DNA from: Symsagittifera roscoffensis
Taxonomy: Eukaryota > Xenacoelomorpha > Acoela > Convolutidae
Length of the DNA stretch: 64,000 nt
NCBI RefSeq assembly: GCF_963678635.1
Contig: NC_087062.1
Span: forward strand, 23,104,370 to 23,168,369
Direction of reading: 5' to 3'
Positions 58,601-64,000 of this stretch are shown here, piece after piece; the first letter of the stretch is position 1; each line of letters opens with the position of its first letter. Made by a program: the position numbers and the translations under genes. A model generated the notes under the pieces. It worked only from the letters and a program-made list of their open reading frames with translations. It had not been told where the DNA came from and made no database searches.

Positions 58601-61600
58601 GTTAGTTTTACTCTTGTAAAAACAGTTTTTGCCGTTTTTAACGCCACTTTGGAAATTAAACACTTTTTGTAGAAATACCTTCTATTTTTTTTTAGATTTT
58701 ATTTTCGTTCCAGGGTCCGAGGTCCGAAAACAAAATGATTATTTCCGGGATTTATGGCGCAGTCGAAAAAATTTTGCACAAAGCGTCAGAATGGCGCGGT
58801 CGCAAACTTTATGGCCAAATAGCGCAAGTCTAGTCGAAGGAAATTAAAGTCTTAGCATTTCGCATCACGACTGCGTCATTTTGGAATTGAATGGCTATAA
58901 ACCAAAGTTTGATAGTAAAGTTTTGAAAATTGTTAGCCGCGGTTCGAAAAATAAAGGTGATTGCCAAAAAAGTCACGAAAGACTGAAACACTGTAACAAT
59001 ATTTTATATTCAGTCAGTGGCCTGAAAATTAACCTTGGCTGTCTGGCCGTAGGTCAGGAAACTAAGACAAGAACAATATATCGCCGCACGATATCAAAAC
59101 TAGACGTCAAAAAAGAGGCCATTGGAACATAGTTTATAGTTTTTGAGGAACACATATTACAATAAGGAATCTCTAAAATTCTAACTGAATAGAAACGCAA
59201 GCGCAAGCATTCCGGTGGAGCCGAGCTAAGCTGAACCCACTGGCTAAGTGATGATATGTCGACCCCCGCATGGTAAGGTCGGGTGCAGACGGGAATCTTC
59301 AGGTAAGGTTCTTGGATTATGAGCATAATTTTGTTATAGTGAAAAGAGTTTTGTTTGTTAGCCAAAAAAACCATTAGCGTGCAAAAACATGCTAACAAAA
59401 AATTACTTTATTAATGAATTTTGCCACAGAGAATTTATCCTTTTCGTCGCAAATACTGAGCGCGGAAAACCTTTCTTTTGACGCAGATCGTTGGTTGGCA
59501 ATAGCTTTTAAGTAGGACCATTGAACATAAGTATCGACAGTGTGTAGATTCCAAAAAAGTATATCAGAATACTCTGCGCTTCAAGCCTCAAATTCGATAC
59601 GGCAAGTGGTGAAGCAAATACAGTGGCTGATTATCGTAAATGTTTTAATTGAGTCATTTTGCTGAAAGCCAAAGTAAGGAGACAAAACTTTTTTTGAGAA
59701 TACTTGAATAAAAAAATTTCTCGTTGAGTTGTTTTAGGAAAAGATTAGCAAATTGTGGGACAATCAATACGGTAACATGTTTCAGAAAAATAAATAAGAT
59801 ATGATTTCATCAATTTAAAGAACTCTCTTTGAAAGAGTTTACTGTTTACTATAACTTTTTGTAATCGGAACTTACAATTCCATTTGTTCAACATATACCA
59901 TCTCTTACCTTCGAGAGGATCCATTGTCAGCACTGTTTTATCTTCAATCCCTGGTATGTTATATGTGTTTTTGAAACGGATCTCAAGTTTGAAAATGTTG
60001 TCCATATGAACTCCATAGAAGTGACAAGATATATTCAGAAAACTGACATCTCTGATTTTTTTATTATCATCTGGAGCAGGGCTTATTTCCAGGGATTGTG
60101 TTAAATCTGAAACAAATTAGAGCTATGCATTTTTAAAGATTAATTTGTTTATAAAACTATACGTACCTGAATATGTGGCGGTTTTCTTCGTTTTTCCATC
60201 ATTTTTGCAATCTAAGTGACGTTTCCAAGCCTTTTCTTCTTCCTCTAAATTATTAAAATATCGTAAGGAGAAAAAAATTAACTCAAAATCAGCAAAAAAT
60301 ATACACAATGCTAACACATACTTTCAGATTTCGTATTCTTTTTATTCGATACGGGTGTATTTTGAAAATAATCACCACATGATACTCATGCAAAAAGTAG
60401 CCAATATTTTTTGACAATTTCGAAGACTTACTTTTGACACTCCATTCGCAGGTAGTCAATTTACTTCGTTCACACACTGTGCCGATTAGTGCATGTGTCG
60501 AAGACTCTCCAAGAGTGCAATTGACTGCCGAATACCTTACATATCTCCCATCTTTCTTTGCGTTGGGTTCAATTACATAACATAGTGTCGAATCAGTTGG
60601 TCGGATAAGTGGAAGATTCTCAGGGCTAGTCCAAAACCAACCAGTGAGATTCAAATGTTTGCCAATTTTTGATATTTCATCGGCAGGATACTCTCCCATT
60701 AACCTGGCATGACTGAAACCGGTTAGACGAGGATTATGTTCAAGCATTATAGTGGCTTTTCAGATATTGGATAAAAGTTGGTTTTAAAATCCGTCATATG
60801 AAATTAATTTAAAAATCGATTTTTGCATTGACAAAACAAGCTAACCAAGCATGCTTTCTTCAAAATTTGCAGAAAAACAACAGGTTTTGGATAATTTATA
60901 ACAATAAAGTCAATTTTTCGTGCTTTTGTGATTGTTCGAAACTTTTTAGTTGCGTGACAGTTTTTGTTCCAGTGTTAACGTTTTGATATTATTGTAAACC
61001 TTACTCCAGAATTCACGCCCCAGAATTTTAATTGATTCTAAATACAAATTAGTTGACCACTTCTAAAATAGATCATTTCAGAAACCGTACTTCTTCAGAA
61101 ACCGTACTGACAATCAATCATGTTTAATTGACTTTTTATAGAAAAAAAGGGAAGAAAAAAAACAAACATTCAAGCCCAGTCAAACTAATTTTATTCCAGA
61201 AAAGCTAATTTTGAGATTTTTAGCGCCATTTTGGGATTAAAATTTTTTAAAATGATTTGTTTTTGTTTTTTGTTTGCAATTCTTCTTGCGACAAACACTG
61301 ATTTCCATCTTGCCTCTTTTAATATGAGCGTCTTCGACTTAGCCTAAATTTTAGGATTTAGGCTTTTGCTGGTAAATCTTTTCATCACACCACGCATAAA
61401 ACCACACTAAATTGGAAAAAAGTTGTTTTTTGTAGTTTTTTCAAGAACATGATCGGAACGTTCTGGGCTACTTGCACAGCCACCAGACACCCTTGTTTAT
61501 TTTTAGTTTTATAAACTGATTTCATAAGTTTAACGAGTGCAGAATAAATTACAGTCTTCAAAAATCAAAAAGAGTGATACATAGATTACAAAAATTCTAA

Positions 61601-62541
61601 CCTCAGATAGTTATGGTTATTGCAAATAAAGGGGTTTGCGTTTGAAGTACAGATTTTATCGAACAATTAGTAGCTGGTATTATAAAAAATTTCTGCAAAA
61701 TTTTACTGATTTTAAAAGAAATCCCATAGCAGAAGTAGAAAGGGGAGTTCTTTTCGCGCCTTAGAGATTTAGAGACGACAATTTTTACTCACATCATTGA
61801 GCAACGAGTTTTCGCTTCGTTCATGCTGCTTACTGGTCGCTCCTCATAGAAGCACTTGTCGTCAAAAATTTCTTGGAAATTGTCGGGACACACATATTGC
61901 TCTGTGAAAAAAACTAAGTTTTTTTTTGAAAATTTAGTAATTCCCCAAAACAGTGAAATTAAACATATTTATTCCTCATTTTTTCAGATCAAACAAAAAA
62001 TTTGACACCATGAACAATCAAATTTAACGAAGAAATCAATTAAATTAGTTTCAAAGACCTCGTTTTCTAGAGTGATAACCGCTTATTTCAAATCAAGTGA
62101 AGTAAAAACAAAATTTAAATTGACTTGAAAATCCTTTTTGTTTTCAATCTTTTTAACCTAATAATCGTTTCAAAATTTTTTACACACAAAAAATTATTCT
62201 GAAAATTAATTTTTTCGTTGAGTCTAATCAATTATTTAGAGTGTAAAAGACCGCTCATTAAGTGACATTATAAATGAGCATTATTTATGGATCTCTTTTG
62301 TGGGCAAGTTCTAGTGTATGTTTATAGAATCGAAATTGAAAATTGTTTTTATTTTTCATTTAGCGTTACAACATAAAACGTTTAAAGGACGCTCGATTAC
62401 AAATTTTTGTCCTTGAAAGGAAAGAATGAGCAAACAAATTATTACTTCTGCTTACTGCTTATTGTGAATCGAAAAAGAAAAAATTACCTAAGGAATTTAA
62501 AACAAATTCTTTATCGCTTTTTGCAGCAAAATCAAAATCTT
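31486..62541 (-). CDS. Modular CTLD/Ig-like multi-exon gene (overall extent)
   Basis: At least fourteen minus-strand exons, listed singly below, are linked by matching splice phases, nearly all phase 1, as is usual for extracellular modular genes made by exon shuffling. Domain order: CTLD-A (exons 2-3), charged linker (4), Ig-like fold (5-6), CTLD-B (7-9), several Cys-bearing exons without a recognised domain (10-12b), and a short C-terminal part (13-14). C-type-lectin-like domains bind carbohydrates or other ligands on secreted or surface proteins, so a secreted or receptor-type protein is likely. The first exon with the signal peptide lies beyond the window or was not found. Introns reach several kb and are full of repeats. 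Exon 7 has a frame break, and junctions 2/3 and 8/9 do not match canonically, so the model is not complete and the gene may be decaying. Confidence 0.6.
33319..33832 (+). repeat. MITE-like family A, copy 3 (near full length)
   Basis: About 514 bp. Starts AGACTGCTCGTATTAGGGCG, has a GGCGAAGCC palindromic start and TGTTCCGAC. The centre carries TTACGCGTTAATAGCGCG and ATCGCGCGTTAATTGTCC. It ends GTTACTTCCG...CGAAAGTCGGAACAATA. TGTTCCGAC near the start and GTCGGAACA at the end form an inverted pair. No coding capacity. Confidence 0.85.
34659..34890 (+). repeat. tRNA-derived SINE
   Basis: Begins GGGGAGCGGTGGTAAAGTGG. A-box-like TGGTAAAGTGG at 34668-34678 and B-box-like GATGTTCGAGG at 34709-34719, about 30 bp apart, as in RNA polymerase III promoters of tRNA genes. 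The acceptor stem does not close and a hairpin (GTTGCTT / AAGCAAC, 34739-34759) plus a nontRNA body (AGCGGTTCGCCGTGATGAGC at about 34821) follow, so this is a SINE rather than a tRNA gene. GC-richer than the flanks. Confidence 0.65.
35221..35748 (-). repeat. MITE-like family A, copy 4 (near full length, inverted)
   Basis: Mirror image of copy 3: begins ATTGTTCCGACTTTCGATAC and ends GGGCTTTGCCCTGATACGAG then CAGTCTT. The two copies face each other with the SINE between them. Confidence 0.85.
35980..36040 (-). CDS. CTLD gene candidate exon 13
   Basis: 61 nt, acceptor CATTTTTCAG, donor GACG/GTGACC, phase 0 in and phase 1 out. 20 codons MSYREKVDPREIFWFLKYLD; the other two frames are closed. Fits both exon 12b and exon 14 in phase. 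Confidence 0.45.
36064..36118. repeat. 27-bp tandem duplication
   Basis: The unit starting TCAACTACATAGCTGCACGT and ending AGAAGAA is present twice in a row, just upstream (minus sense) of candidate exon 13. Confidence 0.8.
36388..36638 (-). CDS. CTLD gene exon 12b (Cys-bearing)
   Basis: Acceptor GAATTTTAG, phase 1 in. Reads NKAEQCKRSPSDDLFDGKEQ, FECLNNKG, RREVRKFSEQCWTFKPEDKP, CDDNEIETSLWEECYKTGRD. Either it ends at CAA/GTAATC (36387), leading in phase 0 to exon 13, or it reads on four codons to a stop at 36376 and is terminal. Several Cys; no domain recognised. Confidence 0.55.
37079..37150 (-). CDS. CTLD gene candidate exon 12a
   Basis: 72 nt, acceptor AAATTTCAG, donor TTGGG/GTAACG. In phase 1 it reads KVLVPRVLAGRNSSSKGFAN and on to NTW, fitting both exon 11 and the next exon. 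More than one frame is open here, so the reading is not secure. Confidence 0.35.
37234..37306. repeat. Duplicated GAAACAATTATAATAAGAAA unit
   Basis: Two close copies of GAAACAATTATAATAAGAAA followed by AAC/AACT. Simple duplication. Confidence 0.6.
37497..37550. repeat. Short tandem repeat, unit ATCGGAACATTGTTGAGTC
   Basis: Three near-identical units (…GGAACATTGCTGAGTTATC, GGAACATTGTTGAGTCATC, GGAACATTGCTAAG). Confidence 0.7.
37795..38210. repeat. Inverted-repeat element about 0.4 kb
   Basis: TACGGTTGATCCC near 37848 and GGGATCAACCGTA near 38150 are perfect inverse copies. Flanking them, CCCCCTAAATCAATTTG and AAATCGATTTAGGG also mirror each other. Probable nonautonomous inverted-repeat element. 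The 121-codon open frame inside (37747-38112) has no recognised domain. Confidence 0.45.
38455..38660. repeat. TCGAC-rich degenerate minisatellite
   Basis: Units like CTCGACTTNATGTTTCGACT recur about ten times with variation, giving a regular TTTCGAC rhythm unlike the neighbouring sequence. Confidence 0.6.
39005..39440 (+). repeat. MITE-like family A, copy 5 (3' truncated)
   Basis: ACTGTTTGTATTAGAGCGAAG start and the CGCTTACGCGTTAATAGCAAG centre are present. It breaks off near 39440, where a new start fragment (AAGACTGCTCG) follows. Confidence 0.65.
39514..39917 (+). repeat. MITE-like family A, copy 6 (diverged)
   Basis: AGACTGCCTGCTTGTATGAG start, AGATTAAATCCTCTCCGCTC centre, and an end with CACTTCCTTCAAAAGTAGGA. 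The end abuts the donor of the 39925-40062 candidate exon. Confidence 0.6.
39925..40062 (-). CDS. Candidate exon with phase 0 at both ends
   Basis: 138 nt, acceptor TTGTAAAAG, donor AATGAA/GTAAGT. 46 codons including DNEGVPFEQRCAERAEDGKL and TVNYIEEANMWNE. Looks coding, but phase 0 does not fit between the phase-1 exons around it, so it may be an alternative exon or belong to another transcript. A MITE-like copy ends only about 8 bp beyond its donor. Confidence 0.35.
40805..41750. repeat. Cluster of palindromic GCTAATCATACAATTT-type units
   Basis: Units ATGCTAATCATACAATTTC... and GAAATTGTATGATTAGC mirror each other around a TATATATGG or similar centre at 40982-41025. A second pair, CTAGTCATACCATTTCCATA / TATATGAAAATTGTATGACT, lies at 41160-41205, and further halves and pairs at 40813, 40852, 41612 and 41635-41743. 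No coding sense. Confidence 0.75.
42665..42885. repeat. CATTATAAT-type short repeat cluster
   Basis: TAATCCATTATAAT, GCATTATATTTCATTAA, CCGTTATAATAAATTG and CCATTATAACTG recur within 220 bp. Resembles the cluster at 62.8-63.35 kb. Confidence 0.5.
43123..43266 (-). CDS. CTLD gene candidate exon 11b
   Basis: 144 nt, acceptor CTATTTCAG, donor GCAT/GTTAGT, phase 1 at both ends. In that phase it reads KSREVLALAVEERLERNS, then AKNCESSIYTDQCRAGYFKS and SACEKA, a Cys-bearing helix-rich exon like its neighbours. Another frame is open to a stop at 42895 (123 basic codons from the same acceptor) and is the alternative. Phase agreement makes me prefer the short exon. Confidence 0.4.
44221..44740 (-). 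repeat. MITE-like family A, copy 7 (inverted)
   Basis: AATTGTTCCGACGTTCGTAA start, CGCGCGATATAATTTGCG centre, and an end with CTCTGATACTAGCAGTTT. Confidence 0.75.
45107..45434 (+). repeat. MITE-like family A, copy 8 (internally deleted)
   Basis: Both ends are present (AGACTGCTCGTATCAGGGC; ATGAAAGTCGGAACAATAAC), but about 180 bp between the start and the CTTACGCGTTAATAG centre are missing compared with copies 3 and 4. Confidence 0.8.
45485..45748 (-). CDS. CTLD gene exon 11 (Cys-rich)
   Basis: 264 nt, acceptor TGATTTAG, donor GTGAGT, phase 1 at both ends. 87 codons with Cys in VQKCMDQ, KACQCNY, SLCDAK, FNCEKSESPIEC and RYCEAD. Secreted Cys-rich character. The closest MITE-like copy ends 50 bp from the donor. 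Domain not recognised. Confidence 0.6.
46261..46721 (-). repeat. MITE-like family A, copy 9 (inverted, diverged)
   Basis: TGTTCCGACTTTCAAAGAAA start and GGGAACATTCAAGGATTTGC end match the family; the centre is strongly diverged. Confidence 0.65.
46756..47150 (+). repeat. MITE-like family A, copy 10 (diverged)
   Basis: ACCTGCTTGCATTAGGACGA start and CCAATTCCGATAATCGG end; weak centre. Lies back to back with copy 9. Confidence 0.5.
47785..47997 (-). CDS. CTLD gene exon 10
   Basis: 213 nt, acceptor TATTTTTAG, donor CAG/GTCAGC, phase 1 at both ends. 70 codons: KFVEFKKKMEKVRAEEIYQM helix, then HFNYWMPHCKNEKNWGKSGC, then LNMWCFKKAMFDKQT. Three Cys and many aromatic residues. No known domain recognised. 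Confidence 0.55.
48419..48577 (-). CDS. CTLD gene exon 9: C-terminal half of CTLD-B
   Basis: 159 nt, acceptor CTTGTCAAG, donor GTAATT. Contains LRCMALTREYQ... WEINNESCVLNS... SGICVTEL, the paired-Cys end of a CTLD. It aligns well with exon 3 (LCYVIEP... AVNCTLG... GTVCE), so the two CTLDs are paralogous. Phase 1 at both ends. Confidence 0.65.
48986..49098 (-). CDS. CTLD gene exon 8: middle of CTLD-B
   Basis: Acceptor GTTTTAG at 49100-49099. Encodes GGYLLKPLTKSGLDALDRKY followed by GIDSAWVQPLDEFYTYYD, the Gly-Gly-x-Leu and Trp-containing strand of a CTLD. The 5' phase fits exon 7. The 3' end is uncertain: the CTLD alignment suggests an end near 48986, but no GT lies there. The first GT downstream (48966) leaves the wrong phase for exon 9. 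Confidence 0.6.
49349..49500 (+). repeat. MITE-like family A, 5' fragment
   Basis: AAGACTGCTCATTTATCAAA then CCTGAATGTTCCGACTGC, followed by unrelated or very diverged sequence. Confidence 0.5.
49946..50064 (-). pseudogene. CTLD gene exon 7: first half of CTLD-B, with a one-base frame break
   Basis: 119 nt, acceptor GTTCTAG, donor GTAAGT. The first part reads DCPKGFDMLSSCDE in the entering frame. After the CDE codons (about 50019-50024) the frame must change by one base to read FLYASTNYRETYYSFEEAQQ and on, the Ala-x-x-x-Cys helix typical of a CTLD; the entering frame meets a stop instead. The exit phase 2 fits exon 8 only in the second frame. Either an assembly indel or a real inactivating mutation. 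Confidence 0.65.
50300..51637. repeat. Family B repeats, tandem-like, next to the gap
   Basis: CTGTGCAAGTAGCACAGAAT with GTTCCGACC occurs at about 50309, and as CTGTGCAAATAGCACAGAAT at about 50831. A body block CAACTGAAAAGGCTTCAGTG...GATATATCACT...TGGAAAACAAAAA recurs at about 50715, 51325 and 51475. An inverse start copy lies at 61443-61497. The block runs into the N gap, which is probably a repeat-caused assembly break. Confidence 0.55.
51638..51837. other. Assembly gap (200 N)
   Basis: Exactly 200 undetermined bases, probably a scaffold gap of nominal size. Confidence 0.95.
52530..52975. repeat. Direct repeat pair about 100 bp each
   Basis: CGCCTTTTTCCGCGCGCCG... TATGGCTCAGACATCTAACC (52541-52622) returns diverged as TGCCTTCTTCCGCGCGCCGC ... 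TATGGCTCAGACAGTTAACC (52890-52970). Confidence 0.65.
53102..53245 (-). CDS. CTLD gene exon 6: second part of the Ig-like domain
   Basis: 144 nt, acceptor TTTTTTTTAG, donor GTAAGC, phase 1 at both ends. Contains MAVHSGQYQCVAVLKC, matching the Ig signature of Gly-x-Tyr-x-Cys before the last strand, plus extra Cys. Joins exon 5 (G + CA = Ala) and exon 7 (G + AA = Glu) in frame. Confidence 0.6.
54425..58160 (-). pseudogene. Degenerate BEL/Pao-like retroelement remnant
   Basis: At 54425-54760 the minus strand encodes, through stops and frame changes, the C-terminal domain typical of BEL/Pao polyproteins: PSLNKHLKWHTP, LKAGDLVWLVEK, then a YGKDSIIHSAS segment and LVKLAPV. The rest is too decayed to assign domain by domain. 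Two parts, about 55270-55900 and 57025-57800, are diverged copies of each other (shared GGCACAACACACAATTA/GGCACAACCCACAATTA, GGTGAGGTGTTTTGCT and TGCGACGAAATT stretches), so the locus holds fragments of more than one copy. It lies in the intron between exons 5 and 6. Confidence 0.55.
58091..58152. repeat. Perfect 14-bp inverted repeat
   Basis: TCGGCTGACAACTA (58091-58104) and TAGTTGTCAGCCGA (58139-58152) with a 34-nt loop. Could be the end of an inverted-repeat element or a hairpin. Confidence 0.75.
59909..60106 (-). CDS. CTLD gene exon 5: first part of an Ig-like domain
   Basis: 198 nt, acceptor TTTGTTTCAG, donor GTAAGAG (an alternative GTAAGT at 59875 is also in phase and would add 11 codons). 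Contains VSFLNISCHFYGVHM, a strand with the first Ig-type Cys, and LEIRFKNTYNIPGIED. Phase 1 at both ends. Confidence 0.6.
60167..60244 (-). CDS. CTLD gene exon 4: charged linker
   Basis: 78 nt, acceptor AATTTAG, donor GTACGT, phase 1 at both ends. 25 codons, EEEKAWKRHLDCKNDGKTKK and on: Lys/Glu-rich with one Cys. Joins exon 3 (A + AG = Lys) and exon 5 (G + AT = Asp) in frame. Confidence 0.6.
60432..60755 (-). CDS. CTLD gene exon 3: second half of CTLD-A
   Basis: About 108 codons: TIMLEHNPRLTGFSHARL, a helix, LTGWFWTSPENLPL, then the paired Cys region LCYVIEP... AVNCTLGESS... GTVCE, the typical C-terminal half of a CTLD with its conserved disulphides. The donor GTAAGT at 60431 is good. At the 5' side the only AG (60757-60756) leaves two bases before the frame, which does not fit the phase-2 end of exon 2. 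Either the acceptor is non-canonical, there is a sequence error, or a tiny exon is missed. Confidence 0.7.
61443..61497 (-). repeat. Family B repeat end
   Basis: GATCGGAACGTTCTGGGCTA then CTTGCACAGCCACCAG is the inverse of the family B start near 50309. Confidence 0.6.
61793..61901 (-). CDS. CTLD gene exon 2: first half of CTLD-A
   Basis: 109 nt, acceptor TTTCACAG, donor GTGAGT. 35 codons with the classic CTLD opening: CPDNF..., Cys, an aromatic, then NEAKTRCSM, i.e. two Cys about 29 apart and the Ala-x-x-x-Cys helix end. Phase 1 in, phase 2 out. Confidence 0.75.
62488..62541 (-). CDS. CTLD gene exon 1 (of those seen)
   Basis: 54 nt between TTTTTACAG and GTAATTTT. It encodes DFDFAAKSDKEFVLNSL with phase 1 at both ends; the last base plus exon 2 gives Glu. 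Acidic linker ahead of CTLD-A. It needs a further upstream exon, not found to 64000. Confidence 0.55.
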
Positions 62542-62819
62542 CTGTAAAAAGAGACTCAAGCTTTTTTTTTCTATACAAACTATTTTTTCTCTTTATTTAC
62601 CAGTTTAGCAAGGAAACATATCTTGGTTTGCTACAAAAAACGGGAAAGGCAATCGCAAAAATAAATTAGAGCAAAAAAAATGTTCCTCAAAATAAAAAAT
62701 GAGCTATGAAGTAAAAGTAGTGACTGAAACATGAATTACTCTTCTGTGACAGCCTGAGTATGCAGGATGTTTTCGACTGATAAATAGAAAAACCATGAGG
62801 ATATTCTCCCATCCAGGTT
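62542..62819. other. Short stretch with no gene seen
   Basis: AT-rich sequence upstream of the first exon seen. No promoter or further exon could be recognised here, nor in the repeat-filled sequence beyond to 64000. Confidence 0.4.
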
Positions 62820-63350
62820 CAGGCGTAAGTAATTGATTATAACAAGCGGATTATTATGTTGACTTTTTGACAATTCTATCTGATTATAATTTTCAAAATT
62901 TGGTGTTTAAAAGATTTATAATTGATTACGATCATGTTTTTTCCATGAGACTGTAGTCTAATATAATCGGTTATAATTGATCATAATTCATACAAAAATC
63001 TATTCAAATTTTTATAATCGATTATAATCGATTGTACTTACTTAAATAAGCATTTTAGATGCAAAGTCAACGACAAAATGGGCCAACATAGGGGATTATA
63101 AATGATTATAATCCAGTATTATGGATTTTTGTGCACAGCATATGGGTAACAAAATGGGATGAAAATAATCGATTATATTTCATTATAATTGTATCACAAA
63201 AAATATATGGAATAATAATCAACTAAATCGATTGAAATGTATATCGATTGAAATTTGATTTAAAACAGTGATAATGAAATCGGTTAATAATTGATTAAAA
63301 TTGAGTTTTTTCTCAATTCCAGTAAGACTGGTACTAAAATCATAATATAA
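62820..63350. repeat. TAATCGATTATA-type short repeat cluster
   Basis: TTATAATCGATTATAATCGA, AATCGGTTATAATTGATCAT, ATAATCGATTATATTTCATT and many variants recur over about 530 bp; most units are self-complementary. Confidence 0.65.
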
Positions 63351-63380
63351 TCGATGATTATTGCTTAAAACAAGATGCGG

Positions 63381-63790
63381 GTTGTTCTTCCCACTTTCAA
63401 AGAAAGTGACAGAATATTTGTCCTCGAGGTGATTTTTCGCACATAAATTTTGACTTTTGAACTCGCGACTAATATGTATTAAAAGTTTAAAATAGCTTGA
63501 GTCAATTAAAATTGGAATCTGAGTTTGATTAAATAGAACACGTTTATGCAAGTTCAAAAAATTGTGATGCGAGCTGAAAAGTATAATGAAATACGTACGT
63601 TATTTTACCATAATAACCAAATTACCAATTTGGAAACGGCAATTTTTTAAAATTAAAACTAAAATTTACTCAGAGGGGCAATAATTTGTAAAGTTTGAAT
63701 TCAGGACGTCAATGTTTTTCAGATGGTATAAAAAACCCATTCAAAAATGTCAATTGAAAATTTGCGCCGAGCAGCACAAATTTTTGTTTT
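63381..63790 (-). repeat. MITE-like family A, copy 12 (inverted, diverged)
   Basis: GTTCTTCCCACTTTCAAAGA start with TCGAGGTGATTTTTCGC; the rest is weak. A forward start (AAGATTGCTTTTATCAATGC then TGAATGTTCCGGCTACC) begins at 63811 and runs to the window end. Confidence 0.45.
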
Positions 63791-64000
63791 TCGTTTCTCC
63801 AACATGCTTAACAAGATTGCTTTTATCAATGCGACACCCTGAATGTTCCGGCTACCGAAAAAAATAGCTTGTTAAAAACTGATAAATTAATCAATCAAAA
63901 TATTCGAAAAAACTTTGTTTCATTATCTTTATTCTTCTATTCCACCCACATGCTATGTAAATACAAAAAGATATAAAGCGATTGTTGCAACAAAAAAAAC

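Noticed and set aside
59054-59398. 114-codon minus-strand frame with protein-like words
   Set aside because: No splice sites in phase with the surrounding exons, no recognised domain and several in-frame Met only near the start; not supported.

Overview
This is an AT-rich metazoan-type nuclear window. It has no prokaryotic operons. It carries interspersed repeats, a tRNA-derived SINE, a 200-bp assembly gap, LTR-retroelement genes of Ty3/gypsy type, and a multi-exon minus-strand gene with C-type-lectin and Ig-like exons joined by GT-AG introns, almost all of phase 1. The phylum cannot be fixed from the sequence.

Left half (1-31.3 kb): two copies of one large env-bearing Ty3/gypsy-like retroelement lie head to tail, both coded on the minus strand. 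Copy E2 (1 to about 8.26 kb) runs off the window, is full of stops and frame changes, and is cut off inside pol. Copy E1 (about 13.92-31.25 kb) is far better preserved. In its coding direction it has gag (30048-27592), a CCHC nucleocapsid segment, an Arg/Asn/Ser-rich segment plus aspartic protease, pol (RT, RNase H, integrase), two short hydrophobic ORFs, a Pro/Ser-rich frame with no Met codon, an 872-residue envelope-like glycoprotein, and a 603-codon accessory frame now split by one stop codon. The genes after pol overlap each other by a few bases, including ATGA and TAAATG junctions. E1 carries inactivating features: an in-frame integrase deletion, a UGA between NC and PR, a +1 frame change between gag and NC, and a stop in the last gene. 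No long LTR pair was recognised. An exact 49-bp direct repeat instead brackets E1.

Spacer 8.3-13.9 kb holds two copies of a MITE-like repeat, a short tandem repeat and a compact inverted-repeat element, but no gene I can support.

Right half (31.3-64 kb): a minus-strand gene is read as at least fourteen exons between 62541 and 31486. Reading order is CTLD-A, linker, Ig-like domain, CTLD-B, then several Cys-bearing exons. Exon phases agree at almost every junction, which is the main evidence that they form one secreted or membrane modular gene. One CTLD-B exon carries a one-base frame break and two junctions lack a matching canonical splice site, so the locus is either imperfectly assembled or decaying. 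Its introns are filled with repeats: about ten copies of the MITE-like family, a palindrome cluster (40.8-41.75 kb), a SINE (34.66-34.89 kb), tandem repeats beside the gap (51638-51837), a degenerate BEL/Pao-like element (54.4 to about 58 kb) and an ATAATCGATTATA-type cluster (62.8-63.35 kb).
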